This document shows positions 51,443-63,479 of a stretch of 64,000 bases of DNA, one piece after another. Source of the stretch: Pontederia crassipes (lineage: Eukaryota; Streptophyta; Magnoliopsida; Commelinales; Pontederiaceae); assembly GCA_030549335.1 (NCBI GenBank), contig CM060194.1, positions 67,678,077 to 67,742,076 on the forward strand. The letters run 5' to 3'. The stretch's first letter is position 1. Each line of letters begins with the position of its first letter. A model generated the notes under the pieces. It had not been told where the DNA came from. It ran no database searches and was given only the letters and a program-made list of their open reading frames with translations. Both the position numbers and the translations under genes were made by a program.

Positions 51443-51665
51443 AAGATTGATACGAGAATTTAACAAAATTGTGTCAGGCAATAGGAGTGAAAGTAGTAAA
51501 GTGAGAGAATTTTTTTAAAACGATAGAAGAAACTTATATTTGTGTCTATAATCTTACAAAACATTTCCCTCATAATCTAACATAGACTATGAACACAACA
51601 CTTGTTTTCTTTTTTCTTGACTCATCAGTTGCATCACGCTTTACAGTTTACACATGGAAATGAAT

Positions 51666-53015
51666 TCAAAAAATGTGGCCTCTGCATAATGGACATGAGC
51701 CATGCCTGAGAAGCCACTTATCGATGCACGACAAATGGAACATGTGCCGGCAAAGGGGCAGAATCCTCACAGTTTCTCCGGTTTGGAAATCCTGAAACAG
51801 TGCATATGTAATCATAGTTCAAGGCACACTGAACTGTGCAGATTGTAATTACTGCTCAGAAATGTAAGTAGCATGTCCATTACAGTTCACCGGAGGACCA
51901 TTACCTGCAGGCACACCGAACAGCAGCTTTTCTCGCCGGCGGCATTCGGATTGCTGTCTTCTATAGAGATCTTACTCTTTGGAAGCCTCTCGACTGAACC
52001 TTTGGATAGTCCTCTGATGCCGTCAGCTCCAAATAAGTCGCTCTCTGTGATTGGTGTGCTAACAGCATTCATCTGCACTTGAGCAAAACGCGAAGCACAT
52101 TACCTGATACTGTTTTGAGTTTTGCGTTGTTACAGTGGTCACATGAACTCGGAAAGAGTTGATACCTGGCTCTGAATCGCACTCCTTATCGCAGACCCCA
52201 CCTTCTCCCGGATCAGTCTTCCGCTCAGAAGACTAGAGATTATGTCCATCTGTGAAAAGTTGGAATTCGATTCAAAGTCTTGTCGTCAGATTGTGCAGAA
52301 GTACAGATTTCATGTGCTTACTCTCAGCAGTGAGCAAACAAAACAAGTAGGCATTAATGAAGCTTTTCGATGGAATAAATGAAAGTAGACCTCCAACTTA
52401 CTGCATAGAGGAGGATACTCCAAGTGCCTGATTCACTGTCGTTCCACAGATTAAGAGACGACTCAACTACTTCAATGGAGAAAAGTGCACCAGATATTGC
52501 TCCAATCCCAGCCCCTCGCGGCAAACCCGTCTCGGCTGCTACACCTATCAGAGCACCAACCACTGCACCGATCACTGAACCAACTGAGAGCAAGAGCAAA
52601 GAGGAACAATTGTGAATACTGAAATGCTCAACTGTGCAAAGCTAACGAATCTAACAAACGAACGCATGAAGAAGAAAATGCTCAGAATAAAACAGAGTAT
52701 GCATTAGAAAATGGTGTTCCAAAAGGAACAAAAACGGCAATTCTTTAAAACATGCTCACGTTGTCCAATGATTTATAAAAAGCTACGTACCGAAAAATAT
52801 TAGCAACAAAGTTCAGAAAAAAATACAAAATTTGACACTGAAGGATATGTAGACAAGTGCGAACCTGTAACAAAGATGCAACTGATCAAGGCACAAGCCA
52901 CTTTTCCAACCACCTCAGACACTACACAGCTATGTCTCTCCCTCCCTGTTCCTCCTATAGGCAACGAAGATGACGAAGAACCAGAGGAGGCAGAAGCAGG
53001 GAGGAGGAAGTCCAT
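51666..53015 (-). CDS. NEP1-interacting-protein-like RING-H2 membrane protein (putative E3 ubiquitin ligase)
   Basis: Five exons join in frame: 53015-52865, 52583-52402, 52249-52166, 52072-51905 and 51791-51666, giving 236 aa. After a short Ser-rich start, residues 32-85 form hydrophobic, glycine-zipper-like membrane segments ([18 protein letters not shown], then VVGALIGVA). [20 protein letters not shown] and VESSLNLW follow, a signature of the NIP1/NIP2 family. The C-terminal RING-H2 domain has all eight zinc ligands: C190, C193, C209, H211, H214, C217, C228 and C231, with W221 of the E2-binding face. In Arabidopsis NIP proteins are thylakoid membrane proteins that recruit the plastid RNA polymerase RPOTmp. 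RING-H2 domains usually act as ubiquitin E3s. Which applies here cannot be told from sequence. Confidence 0.93.
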
Positions 53016-53763
53016 GTCCGAGAGTGATGCAATCGCTAATTGGCCAAGATGTGCTGCTTCAAGGTAGCAAGTTATCTAAAATATATAGAATTGAGAAAAA
53101 TGCTTGATTGATGATGGAACGAACAATGCAGGAAGGAGGGAGAGGAAGGCACATAGGCAAAGTGCCAATGAAGCAAAAACTTTTGTGAATTATGAAGCAT
53201 TGAACTTAAGGTCACTCTCATCTTTAGTTTGTATTCATCTTTATCTCAAAATCAAACTCTTTACCTCACACCCATATTATTCTTATGGATGTCCTCTCTC
53301 TGATGTCATTATTAGTAAGGAGAAGCTTCCATCAGGGTACTACTAGAGAGAGAAAGAAAATAAAACTTTGTTCATAGGCTGTGAAGCGACAACGACAAAT
53401 GGACGAACAGAGGCACTGTAGACTACGGATTCAGTATACCAGGTCCACTTGAGAGGGTGGAGGTTTATACAAATTTACTTCTGGTTTTTTAAAACATGAA
53501 TCATTCATGGAGACAGTGAATCCGGAGAGCTTTGCTGCTGTCAGATTGAGTTGGTCTTCCCCTGTCAGTACCAGAAAGCATTTATTTTTCTTGCCCATTC
53601 CATCAAATATAAAAATGCTGGATTTTAAATTACATAAAATATATTGTTTGCACAATGTGAGTTTTTATTCTTTCATCACTGATGTTTCTGGGCTTCAGTT
53701 TGGCAATTTCTTTTTTTTATCAGGAATGGATGATTTATTGATGAAAAGCATATTTATCGATTG
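53016..53763. other. Upstream flank of the RING-H2 gene
   Basis: The left part should hold the promoter of the minus-strand RING-H2 gene. No gene or clear element is seen. The short open frames on both strands lack recognisable domains. Confidence 0.4.
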
Positions 53764-54594
53764 TGTAACGCCCCCAAAATCGTTTATCCTGCCACGTAGG
53801 CAGTCAGGTTGACCCCAGAAGCACTACATTGCTTACTACACTATTGATCATGATCATTCAACAAAATAGCATACGTAACATCACTGTGATATAAAATATA
53901 ATCAAAGGCTTTAATGCGAAAGTTCAATCGTCGGAATATCAAAGACATAATTCATCCATACATGTGATAACAAGATGATAAGAGATCATAAATTTCAAGA
54001 AGTTCAATAGGCGGAAGAAATTCGATGAGCGGAATAGCATGATGTCTGTGGATAACATGAAAATCATAACACTAAATTCAATTGAAGTAAGTTTGATGAT
54101 AGAATTGTCATGTGCAGCATCCTCCAAGTCCCTCCAACACCTCGTCAGCTAGCATTCTCACCTACAAAATCTCATTGCAGGGAAATCGAATACCTGTGAG
54201 CAAAAAGTCCAGTACAATAGCAAAATAGATGATGAAATAGAGATCAATTATAATCATATAATCAGTACATCAATGATGAATAATATTGTACTTTGATTTC
54301 TGTGCATTAACTATAAGGGATTAATATATCATTCTTTGACAATATCCTTATTTGTACTTTATTTTTTTACTATGGATATACATTGTCTTTACTCTACATT
54401 ATCTTTATCATACCATAGTCCATGCGTTAATGTACCATATCCTCTATACTATACGATACTTTACTTTACCATGCTTTTTGCTTAATCTTTACAGTACTTT
54501 GTTTTACATTACTTTACTGTAAGTTACACTACGTCTTTTACATTACTACAATATCCTTAAAGTTAGTTGTCCTATGCGAGCTCGACTTTATTAG

Positions 54595-54950
54595 TTGGAA
54601 TGCCAGAGGTGTCTCTCTAAATCTGTAAAGCCAATAAGCCCATAAAGGAAAAGGGGTACGACAATGAGTCACCCAATTCGAAATGCAGGTGGGAAATGAC
54701 ATGCACCCAAGAATAATTGTCATTTAAGAACCTGTAGGTTCACTGTCTTCTCAGCTAGCTACCTATCCTTCTGACTCAATACTATATTCTCTGGGGGAAG
54801 GAGTATGACCAATGCATCACCCTTCTTCGAGACAAGTGGGAGAGGACCTATAATCTCAGGAACAGTGGTCATCGAAGATCAGTAGGTTCGCTGTCTCCTC
54901 AGCTAACTACCTGTCATTCTTTATACAATACTATGATCTTTGCTCTATAC
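54595..54950. repeat. Internal duplication (about 147 bp) within LTR copy A
   Basis: The phrases GTAGGTTCACTGTCTTCTCA and its near-copy (GTAGGTTCGCTGTCTCCTCA) lie about 147 bp apart. Both are followed by AGCTA-CTACCT. The same duplication is present in LTR copy B (about 59840-60180), so it predates the two insertions. Confidence 0.7.
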
Positions 54951-55129
54951 ATTAGGGGTGACACATAGCAATCTCGTATATTTATCTTTACTTTACTTAT
55001 ATTTGCTTATGATGTAATCTATGAATCAGGGTCCAACTGGGCATTAATCTCTGTACAATAGGACTCAACCAATATAGGTGAACTAGTTAGAGTCTCAGAT
55101 TAGAATTATGAGCGGATCAATCTAGTTGG

Positions 55130-55570
55130 TTCAGATCGATGGTCTGACTGAATTGGTTGGTCTAACCGGGCTGGTCTGGCCGGACCGGTCGACCGTTCCT
55201 GGTGGACAGGTCGACCGTTCTCTAGCACCGATCGATCGGTCCTCTTGGATCGGTCGGTCGTGTTCTTTGTGGGGTGTCTATGGATTGGTTGACCGTATGC
55301 ATGAGGTCGTTCGACTGGTTACTCTAGGATCGGTCGACCGTCCTGGTGGTCGGTCGGCCGGTCGTAAGATCATGAGGACGCGCACTGCGCGTCGGATCGA
55401 TCGATCGATCGGATGTCCGGTCGGCCGATCATGAAGTTAGATCTGTCCGTTGACAGATAGATCGGTCGACCACCATGGTGTGGCCGGTCGACCGATCGAT
55501 AGAAACTCGTGGGGGTTCTTTTCGCGGACCGGTCGACCGTTCCAAAAATCGGTCGGCCGGTCCTTACGAT
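55130..55570. repeat. Palindrome array (GGTCGACC/GGTCGGCC) in LTR copy A
   Basis: About 14 sites with the cores GGTCGACCG, GGTCGGCCG or CGATCGATCG are packed into 440 bp at irregular spacing. Each is an 8-12 bp palindrome. The array is GC-rich against an AT-rich background and is matched by a similar array in copy B. Confidence 0.85.
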
Positions 55571-56021
55571 AAGATAGGACCGTCGGATTTCTTTTCCGTT
55601 TCCGGCGGCCTTCCGGCCATCAAACGACGATGATGAAAATACAAAAAATGTAGATGGCATTCTCAGGATCAAAATGAACTATTCCTACGCATCAATCGAT
55701 CAACATTTCATCATCTAGGAATTTAAAACGCTAAGGTACCTTTTCCGATCAAAGATGGGTTAGCCGGCGATTCTTCTCGTCATTCGTCGGTCACTGGTCG
55801 CTCCTGGCCGACGAGGAAGACTCGTCTGGTTCCTATATACGTCGAGAGAATGTCTGTGCACGTGAATTGGTCGAGGGTGCGCGCCGAACGATCGTTGCGT
55901 CGTGCGGCTGTGGCGCGATCAGGGGAGGATTCGCCTCCCCTGTCGGCTGTTTTTTCTTATGCGACGTTTCCATTTTTTTTTTTTTGAATTCCTTCCTTTT
56001 ATGAAATTATGATACGTTACA

Positions 56022-57556
56022 TATTGATTCAAATTCTTAATGTTTAAGGGAAAAAAATCAAGATCTCAATTACTCCATTAAAAAGTTTGCTGGTGCCCTT
56101 TTCAATATTCTTTGATATGAAGATATAAACCACTTGGTTTAAATTCCATTATTTAGGATTATTAAATCAAATGAAATGAGATTAATTAGGCTTTTTGTTC
56201 CAAGATTTAGTATGATGTGAGAGACGAATCAATTATGTGAAATGTCAACATGGAACTGTGGGAATAGAAAATGTCTTACAATGAAAAAAAAACGTATTCC
56301 TGATCATATGTTGATTTCTTTGAAAATTAACATGACAACTTTGCAATTTGCATAGGGTTCACGAGAGATGTTCCGATCTTTCGGACCACAATTTTTCTAA
56401 TTTCCCAATAATTTATCATGACTCGAATAATTTTTAGTTGAAATTAATTTGTCCTTGAAACCCAAATTATTTTTATCAGTTATATTAACATATAATACAG
56501 GGTTTAATGTAAATGTGAAACCCTTTCCATGTAAAATGTGTATCCAGTCACTTTACACATATATTTTTTATTTATTTTTATATCTCTCTTCACTAATAAT
56601 TTAGATGATCATTAATGATAAAAAAAATTTAAATCATCAATAATAATTATATTCGATTATTTTCAAAATTTTACAAATTTATGCACACTATTATTTTTCA
56701 CAATAGATATAATCATTTTTTATAATTTTTTACATTATAAAACTATTTTTTATTATCGATCCTCTAAAATATTGATGAAAAAAATATAAAAAAATACTAA
56801 AAATAATATGTGTAAAATCACTTAACATGCGCTTCACACGAAAAATGATTCGCACCTACATTGATTCACACCTGCATTAAACCTGACATAAGAACTTTAT
56901 CATTCTTCTTCTTATTATTATTATGTGTATTAATATTTATTTTTTATTACTTATAGTATTAAATATTAATTGAACCAGGACAAGCAAAGTGTCAACTGGG
57001 GTTGTCTTAATCTATGCCCTAGTTTTGCTACCCAGGGTTCAATGAAACTAGCATGCACCTACTAAAGGATTTAAAATTTGACTCAATTTTGCTAACTGCA
57101 CTACTTTTTTCATATATAACAACTCAAATATTAGAAACTGGGAATGGTCTTTCAATGCTTTTGTGTACTTGTTTCATTCCGATGTTATCGTCGTTGCGAA
57201 ATAAGAAACTTCCTCTTTAATATTTAATATACTACATTTATATAATATTATCACATTGGCATTTCTTTTGGAGAAAAAAAGTCAAATATCATTGTTGCTG
57301 ATGGATTCCATATTGTTCTACAGTCTTTTCCTTTAAAAAAAAACTACAATAGTATTATTTAATATGAATATAAACTGTTTATGTATCAGCAGTGAGCAAA
57401 TCACTCGTATGTTAACACTTGCCTACCTGTTGCAGCTATCATTATTCTTTTTTTTTCTTCTAATTCAAGGTATTCGGCCATCATCTGTCCATATTTCGTA
57501 ATCATACATGTGAGTTTTAAAAAAAAACAGGCATGTCATTCTTCAATTATATTTAA

Positions 57557-57598
<42 letters not shown>

Positions 57599-58350
57599 AA
57601 AGAAAGAAAATTTTAATTGGCGCAATTGATATGTGAAATTATGAATTAAGTGGTTTCTATGATGCCAGTAATCATAGGTTTTATTCTTGAAATTATCATT
57701 TTAATTAAAATATATATATTTATCGTTCTTTCATTATATTTTTAAATTAGTCAAGTGTTAATAATCCTAAATACTCATAATACACTCAAAAGTATAAAAA
57801 ATGAGACAAAATGTCTAAGTTGATAATTACAATAATGTGTTTTTCATGTAGACATTTAATTTGTTAAAAGTTGATCCAATCAAGCATCAAGCCAGAAGGA
57901 AAAAAAACGTGGGAATTAAACTTGACGAAGCCATGGGACGTAATTACTTAGATCATTGATCATATCAGATATTTTTAATTATTAATATTGGTTGATAACT
58001 AAAGTCCACAGTGCTACGTAACCATCTTAATTTCTATTTCGACATATACGATTACTTGTTTCCTAACTTGCATGCACGTTTTGTCAGACGTGGACTGTTT
58101 ACCACTCTGTCCTCTTCTTATCCTTCTTTCTTTTTTATATCTAATTGTTTAACTGATGACGTTTGATTAAATAAATAAATGGAACATGCATGCTTCCATG
58201 TTTTTTTTTTCTTTAAGCAATTATTTTAGTTTGTGTCTACTTTTCTAAGATTTCAGTTCCTTTAAAAAAAATAAAAGATGGAGCCTCATCTGAATTATTA
58301 TTATTTTCCACATTTGACCACGGACTATATATGTAGTAATTTATGCATTT
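56022..58350. other. Stretch between the two long solo LTRs
   Basis: This is AT-rich DNA with no supported gene. An AT microsatellite lies at 57559-57596. There is no sign of retrotransposon internal genes here, which supports reading the two LTRs as separate insertions. Confidence 0.5.
57559..57596. repeat. (AT)n microsatellite
   Basis: A perfect AT run of about 38 bp. Confidence 0.9.
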
Positions 58351-58563
58351 ACCTTTCTTTTTCATCTAACTTTATCTTGTTCTTGATAATATAAATTATA
58401 TACACTCTCATGTAAATAATTTTCCAAGAGCCTTCTCGTATATATTTTTTTAAGATTGCAATATCATTTGCGTGAATACCTTTCTTTTTCATCTAACTTT
58501 ATCTTGTTCTTGATAATATAGATTATATACAATCTCATGTAAATAGCTTTCCAAGAGCCTTCT

Positions 58564-60953
58564 TGTAACAGATGCAATTTTAAAATCAAAGGAACGTCAG
58601 ATTTGTGAAATCAATAGGTAATTAATGAGATTAATTAAAGAAATTCAAAGCAAATTAGAATTCAAAAAAAAGGAAAGGTCGCGCGGAAAAAGAAACGACC
58701 GACAGGGGAGGAAACTCGAAACTCCTCCCCTGATCGCGCCGCTTCAAGTCCGGCCGGTCGAGGGCGAGCCGAGACTATAAAGAGGACGCGAAGGGGCGCC
58801 CTCGCGTCCCCTTCGAAACCCCAGTCGGCCGCTCCTTCTCTCTTCGCCTCCCTCTTCTTCGTCATCTCCATCGACGACGAGCGGACGCACGAGTGGAACA
58901 GAGGCGGCGCATCGAAACAACAATTCGACAATCGACGACCTTCGACGCACGGTGACCCTTCCTCGACGTGCGCAAGGACCAGACGAACTCCCCTCGTCGA
59001 CTAGGAACGACCGGCGACCGACCGTACGATGACAGCAATCAGGCGAATCCGAAAATCGATGAAAGAAGGTACCTTAGCGTTTTTAAATCCTAGACGATGA
59101 AATGTTGATCAAGTGATGCGTAGAAATAGTTCATTTTGATCCTGAGAATGCCATCCACATTTTTCGTACTTTCATCGTCATCGTTAGATGGTCGGAAGGC
59201 TGTCGAAAATGAAGAAGTCCGGCGGCCCTATTTTATCGCAAGGACCGATTGACCGATTTTTAGAATGGTCGACCGATCTGTGCGAAGGACTCGCACGAGT
59301 TTTATCGATCGGTCGACCGGCCTCTCCAAGACGGTCGACCGATCTATCCGTCAACGGACAGATCTAACTTCGTGATCGGCCAATCGATCTCCAGAATGGT
59401 CAACCGATCTGACACGCTTCACAATTTTACAACCGGTCGATCGACCACCAGGATGATCGACCGATCTCAGAGTTACCGGTCGACCGGCCCTACGCGCGCG
59501 GTCGATCGATCCATGGACACTTGACAAAGAATCAGGTTGACCGATCCAAGAGGGACCGGCCGACTGATGCCTTTGGGAATAGTCGACCGGTCCTAACAAC
59601 GGTCAATCGGTCCAGTCAGACCAGTCGGTTCAGTCCGATCGGTTCAGTCAGACCCATCAGTCTGAACCTACCGAATTGACCCACTCATAAATCATAATCA
59701 AAGACTCTAACCAGTTTATCTATACTGACTGAGTCATATTGTACAAACATTAATGCTCATTTGGGTTCTGATTCATAAACTACATGATAAGGAAAGATAA
59801 ATAAAACAAAGATAAAGATAAGGAATTGTTATATGCCGCCACATTGTACAGAACAAGGAACAGTATGGCATAGAGAGGGACAGGTAGTTAGCTGAGGAGA
59901 CAGCGAATCTACTGGTCTTAAATGACTAGTGTTCCTGAGATTTTAGATTCTCTTCCACCTGTATTTCGAAGAAGGATGATGCATTGGTCACACTCCTTCC
60001 CCAAAAAACATAGTATTGAGCCAGATGGACATGTAGCTAACTGAGAAGACAATGGACTTATAGGTTCTTAAATGACTACTGTTCCTAGGGTGTAGGTCAT
60101 CTTCCACCTACACTCTGAATTGGATGACACACTGTCGCACTCCTTCCCTTTATGGGCTTACTGGCTTTACAAATTCATAGAGGCATATCTAACTTTCCAA
60201 TCTAATAAAGTCGAGCTCGCATAGGATAACTAACTTTAAGGATACTATAGTAATGTAAAAAGCGTAGTGCAACTCACAGCAATGCAAATGCAAAGTAAAG
60301 TATTGTACAGTATGGAATATAGTACAGTAAAGCATGAAACATGGTATGGTAAAGATAATGTAGAGTAAAGATAAAGTATGGTCATAGTAAAGAACATAGC
60401 ACAAATATTGATATTGTCAAAGCATAATGTATTGATCCATTATAGTCAATGTATAGAAGTCAAAGTATAGTATTGTTCATTACTGATATATTGTTGCTAT
60501 AGTTATCATGGATCCTTATTTCATCGTCTATATTGTTATTGTACTGAGTTTTTTGCTCATGGATATTCGATTCCCCTGCATTAGAATTTTGCATGTGAGA
60601 ATGCTGCTCAATGAGGTGTGGAAGTGCTCAGAGCTTAGAGGATGCTGCACATGACTAATCATTTCGTCAAAACTTATCAATTGCATTTTGTGTTATGAAT
60701 TACTTGTTATTCATGGACATATTAGTTGTGATTTTCTCCACCTTGTTATCAACTGTATTAACTATTAATGTCTTCTGACATTCCAACGTTTAAACTTTCG
60801 CATTAAAGTATTTGATTATATTTCTCATTATATTGATGCCATGTATGTCATTTTGTTCAATGGTCATAGTCAATAGTGTAGTAGGCAGTGTAGCGCTCCC
60901 GGGATCAACCTGACTGCCTACGTGATAGGAGGGGCGATTTTGGGGGCATTACA
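58564..60953 (+). mobile_element. Solo LTR of the same family, copy B (fossil)
   Basis: This 2.39-kb LTR begins TGTAACAGATGC, ends GGGGGCATTACA, and is flanked by an exact 5-bp target-site duplication, CTTCT (58559-58563 and 60954-60958). It is homologous to copy A in inverted orientation, with moderate divergence. A TATAAAG box lies near 58774. The break in the 127-bp tandem array fits the insertion exactly. No internal genes remain, so it is a solo LTR. The perfect target duplication suggests a younger insertion than copy A. Confidence 0.9.
59240..59640. repeat. Palindrome array (GGTCGACC type) in LTR copy B
   Basis: Many 8-10 bp palindromes of the GGTCGACCGATC/GGTCGATCGA type are spaced roughly every 20-40 bp. 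The array aligns with that of copy A, but the individual sites differ in their middle bases while staying palindromic or nearly so. Confidence 0.8.
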
Positions 60954-61177
60954 CTTCTCTTATATATTTTCTTAAGATTGCAATATCGTTTGCTTTAGTA
61001 CCTTTCTTTTTCATCTAACTTTATCTTGTTCTTGATAATATAGATTATATACAATATCATGTAAATAGTTTTTAGAGTCTTCTCTTATACATACATACAT
61101 ATATTCTTATATATATTTATTGGATATCATTTGCTTCAATACTTTTCCTTTTCATCTGACTTTATCTTATTCTTGAT

Positions 61178-61568
61178 TATTGGGAAATATTCGGCCCCTG
61201 TGTGTGGCCCACCTAAGGCAGCAGGTGTGGTTGCTGCTCCTCCCGCAAGACGCATATCACGTGATGCACAATCAGTATTAATGACACATGATATGTACAA
61301 TTAACATTAATGACGCGAGTAATATGCCTCTGCACTCAACTCTCTCTCACCTATAAAAAGGGAGCAATATGTCCATGATATGCTTTCATGTAGGTTCATT
61401 CAGAAGTACTTGTGTTGTAACAAAGTGTTTTATTCTTTTGAGATTCAGTTTCCGATTTCGAGGTACAAGTGCGCTCATCTAGTGTTCGTGGAAAAGCGCT
61501 GACGATCCGCTTCCATTACAAAAACTATTTTGCAACCTCCATGATTTATATATGTTATAAATTTAACA
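61178..61568 (+). mobile_element. Small solo LTR, about 390 bp (fossil)
   Basis: It is flanked by the exact 5-bp duplication TTGAT (61173-61177 and 61569-61573) and sits inside a unit of the 127-bp array. The ends are TATTGGGAAAT and TTTAACA, a slightly changed form of the TGTTGG...CAACA ends common in Copia LTRs. A TATAAAAAGG box near 61353 supports an LTR with its promoter on the plus strand. No internal region is present. The family is not known; a Copia or TRIM origin is likely. Confidence 0.75.
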
Positions 61569-61670
61569 TTGATAATATAAATTATATACAATCTCATGTA
61601 AAAAGTTTTCCAAGAGCCTTCTCTTATATATTTTTTTCAATATTGCAATATTGTTTGCTTCAATATGGAG

Positions 61671-62330
61671 GATAAAAGAAGAAGAAATTAGGAATGCAAT
61701 TTCCCAATTTGATAGTGACATTTTTACACTTTAGGCAAAATTATTCACCTCAAGCTCTAATTACAACCTCCGATCTCAACCACCTAACGTTATTCCTTTC
61801 TCTCCAAGCAATCCTAAACCCCCAATTTAAAATACTAAGCTTGGCTGCAAGAAAACATATATGCAATTTAAAATTTATGTAATATAATTTGATCTACTAA
61901 GTCTTAAGAACACCTTATGAATTAGAAAATGCACCTAAGATATCCCCAAGTTTTTTTTATAGTTTTTTCTAATTATTTTTATATCACCCCTAAAAATACT
62001 CTTATGTTATAAAGTAATTAGACAAGTATCAAGAAATGTTGACTTTGACTTTGAGTCTGATATTGATTATAAATAAAAGAATTTAATCTCAATACTTATG
62101 AAAACGCATTACATCATTCTTCATGATAATTAATTCAATGATTATTATAAATTTTTTATAAAAATAAAATAAGATGAAATGTGCAAAAACTACATCATGA
62201 GTATAAATAGTTCATATTTGTGCATGTCACCATCCTTTCTGATCTAAATACACATAATATCATTGTATGTAGGAACATGTTTTCCATGATCTCAATTAGA
62301 AAAAAAATGAGGATTTTTCCATGAATTTTT
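61671..62330. other. AT-rich spacer
   Basis: No gene or clear element is seen. Confidence 0.4.
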
Positions 62331-62930
62331 TTTATGTTTGCCGATTCTTCGCAATTCAAGAATAAATTTGTGACAAATTACAAAATCCTTCCCAAATAAC
62401 AACGAAGAAAGTGTTCATCGAAAATAATTTATTGGTGGCTTATTTCCCTGATATACTTTTGGCGAAAAAGGAACCGTTCAAAGTTCTCACGATTGAAGTC
62501 ATCAGAATTTTATTACGAATTGTGAAAAGTTCTTATAGCTATTGCCATCAAAATTCAACTTTATTATATAAAATTGTATAATTACAATATTAAAGTAATG
62601 TTGATGTTAATATTATATTGTTAAATTTTTTTATGATCAAAGCTGTCAAATTTTTTACGGATAGGTCATCCATCGAAACTCAAATTTATTATATAATATG
62701 TTATATTATTATAATATTAAAGTAGTAGTATTGTTAATAGTGTATTATCAAAGTTTTCGATGGACAAATTTATCGGTAATTGTAAAGGACAAATCATCCT
62801 TCCCAAATTTTGACATATTATTTCTATTGAAAATTGTGAAGTACTTATTATCCATCACAAGTTATGAAGGCTCACGCTCATCGCAATTTACGAATACTTA
62901 AAAAATTATGCTATGCGTATGTTAGGAAAA
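62331..62930. other. Degenerate element with ATCGCAATT-like motifs and an internal duplication
   Basis: Phrases such as CATCGAAAATAAT, TACGGATAGGTCATCCATCG and CATCGCAATTTACGAA recur in both orientations. Two stretches near 62563 and 62680 (around TTTATTATATAA, then AATATTAAAGTA) look like a diverged duplication about 120 bp apart. It resembles subterminal parts of an old CACTA-like element, but no ends were found. Confidence 0.3.
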
Positions 62931-63175
62931 ACATAACATCTCAACAAAAATAATTCATAAAATAGATTTTGATGATCTTAATATAACATATTGTATTCAT
63001 AGTTATATTTTACTATGTAAAAAAATTACAATTGATCGATCGATGAACAAAAAAAATGACATTATTAACATAATGATCTTCCTTTTCTCACAATTCTCTT
63101 AACCTTGATTTGACTTAGTTTTTAAATGTTCTTTCTAATGGGATCATTCATGATTCATTGGTAACATTCTAATAT

Positions 63176-63381
63176 AACAAATCTCATCTTAATTCTTGAG
63201 TATGTGCCAGGAGTTTTAAAGATATAAAATAATATTTTTTTTCCAATTTCAAAGAACATGCACTAAAATAAGATCATAACAAATCTCATCTTAAGTCTTG
63301 AGTATCTCGTAGGAGTTTTGAAGATATAAAATAATATTTATTTTTTCCAATTTCACACAACATGCACTAGAATAAGATCAT
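63176..63381. repeat. 102-bp tandem duplication
   Basis: Two adjacent copies start at 63176 and 63278. Both carry AACAAATCTCATCTTAA, CAGGAGTTTT-like and GATATAAAATAATATTT, and end with AACATGCACTA-AATAAGATC. Identity is high with a few changes. It is intergenic with no coding role. Confidence 0.85.
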
Positions 63382-63479
63382 TCTTATGTTATCCTCTTTG
63401 AAAAAAAAAAATTTGTAGATATGGTATGGACCTACAATAACAAATTTTTTTCCTTTTTAAGGGGTACATGCTTCTATGT

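Larger units (their letters stand above)
53764..56021 (-). mobile_element. Solo LTR of a long-LTR retrotransposon, copy A (fossil)
   Basis: This element of about 2.26 kb has ends TGTAACGCCCCC on one side and GTTACA on the other, so the LTR runs TG...CA. It is homologous over its length to 58564-60953 in the opposite orientation. Five bases beside the ends (GATTG and TATTG) match at four positions, an aged target-site duplication. On the minus strand a TATATAG box near 55838 aligns with the TATA box of copy B. No internal retroviral-type genes flank it, so it is a solo LTR. LTRs this long are known in Ty3/Gypsy Del/Tekay and some Copia groups; the superfamily is not proven. Confidence 0.8.
58351..61670 (+). 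repeat. 127-bp tandem array, about four units, split by two solo LTRs
   Basis: Units begin with ACCTTTCTTTTTCATCTAAC and continue with TTTATCTTGTTCTTGATAAT, CTCATGTAAATA, GAGCCTTCTC and AAGATTGCAATATC. Starts are at 58351, 58478, 61000 and 61141. Removing the LTR at 58564-60953 plus one target duplication restores unit 2 to exactly 127 bp. Unit 3 is 141 bp and unit 4 is split by the small LTR at 61178-61568. No coding role is seen. Confidence 0.85.

Noticed and set aside
55130-55570. CRISPR-like array of short palindromic repeats
   Set aside because: Repeat length and spacing are irregular, spacers are not unique units, there are no cas genes, and the locus is a plant LTR.
53764-60953. One 7.2-kb MULE or foldback transposon with 2.3-kb terminal inverted repeats
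   Set aside because: Copy B has its own exact 5-bp target duplication (CTTCT) inside a tandem array whose units lie on both sides of it. The two arms are therefore separate LTR insertions.
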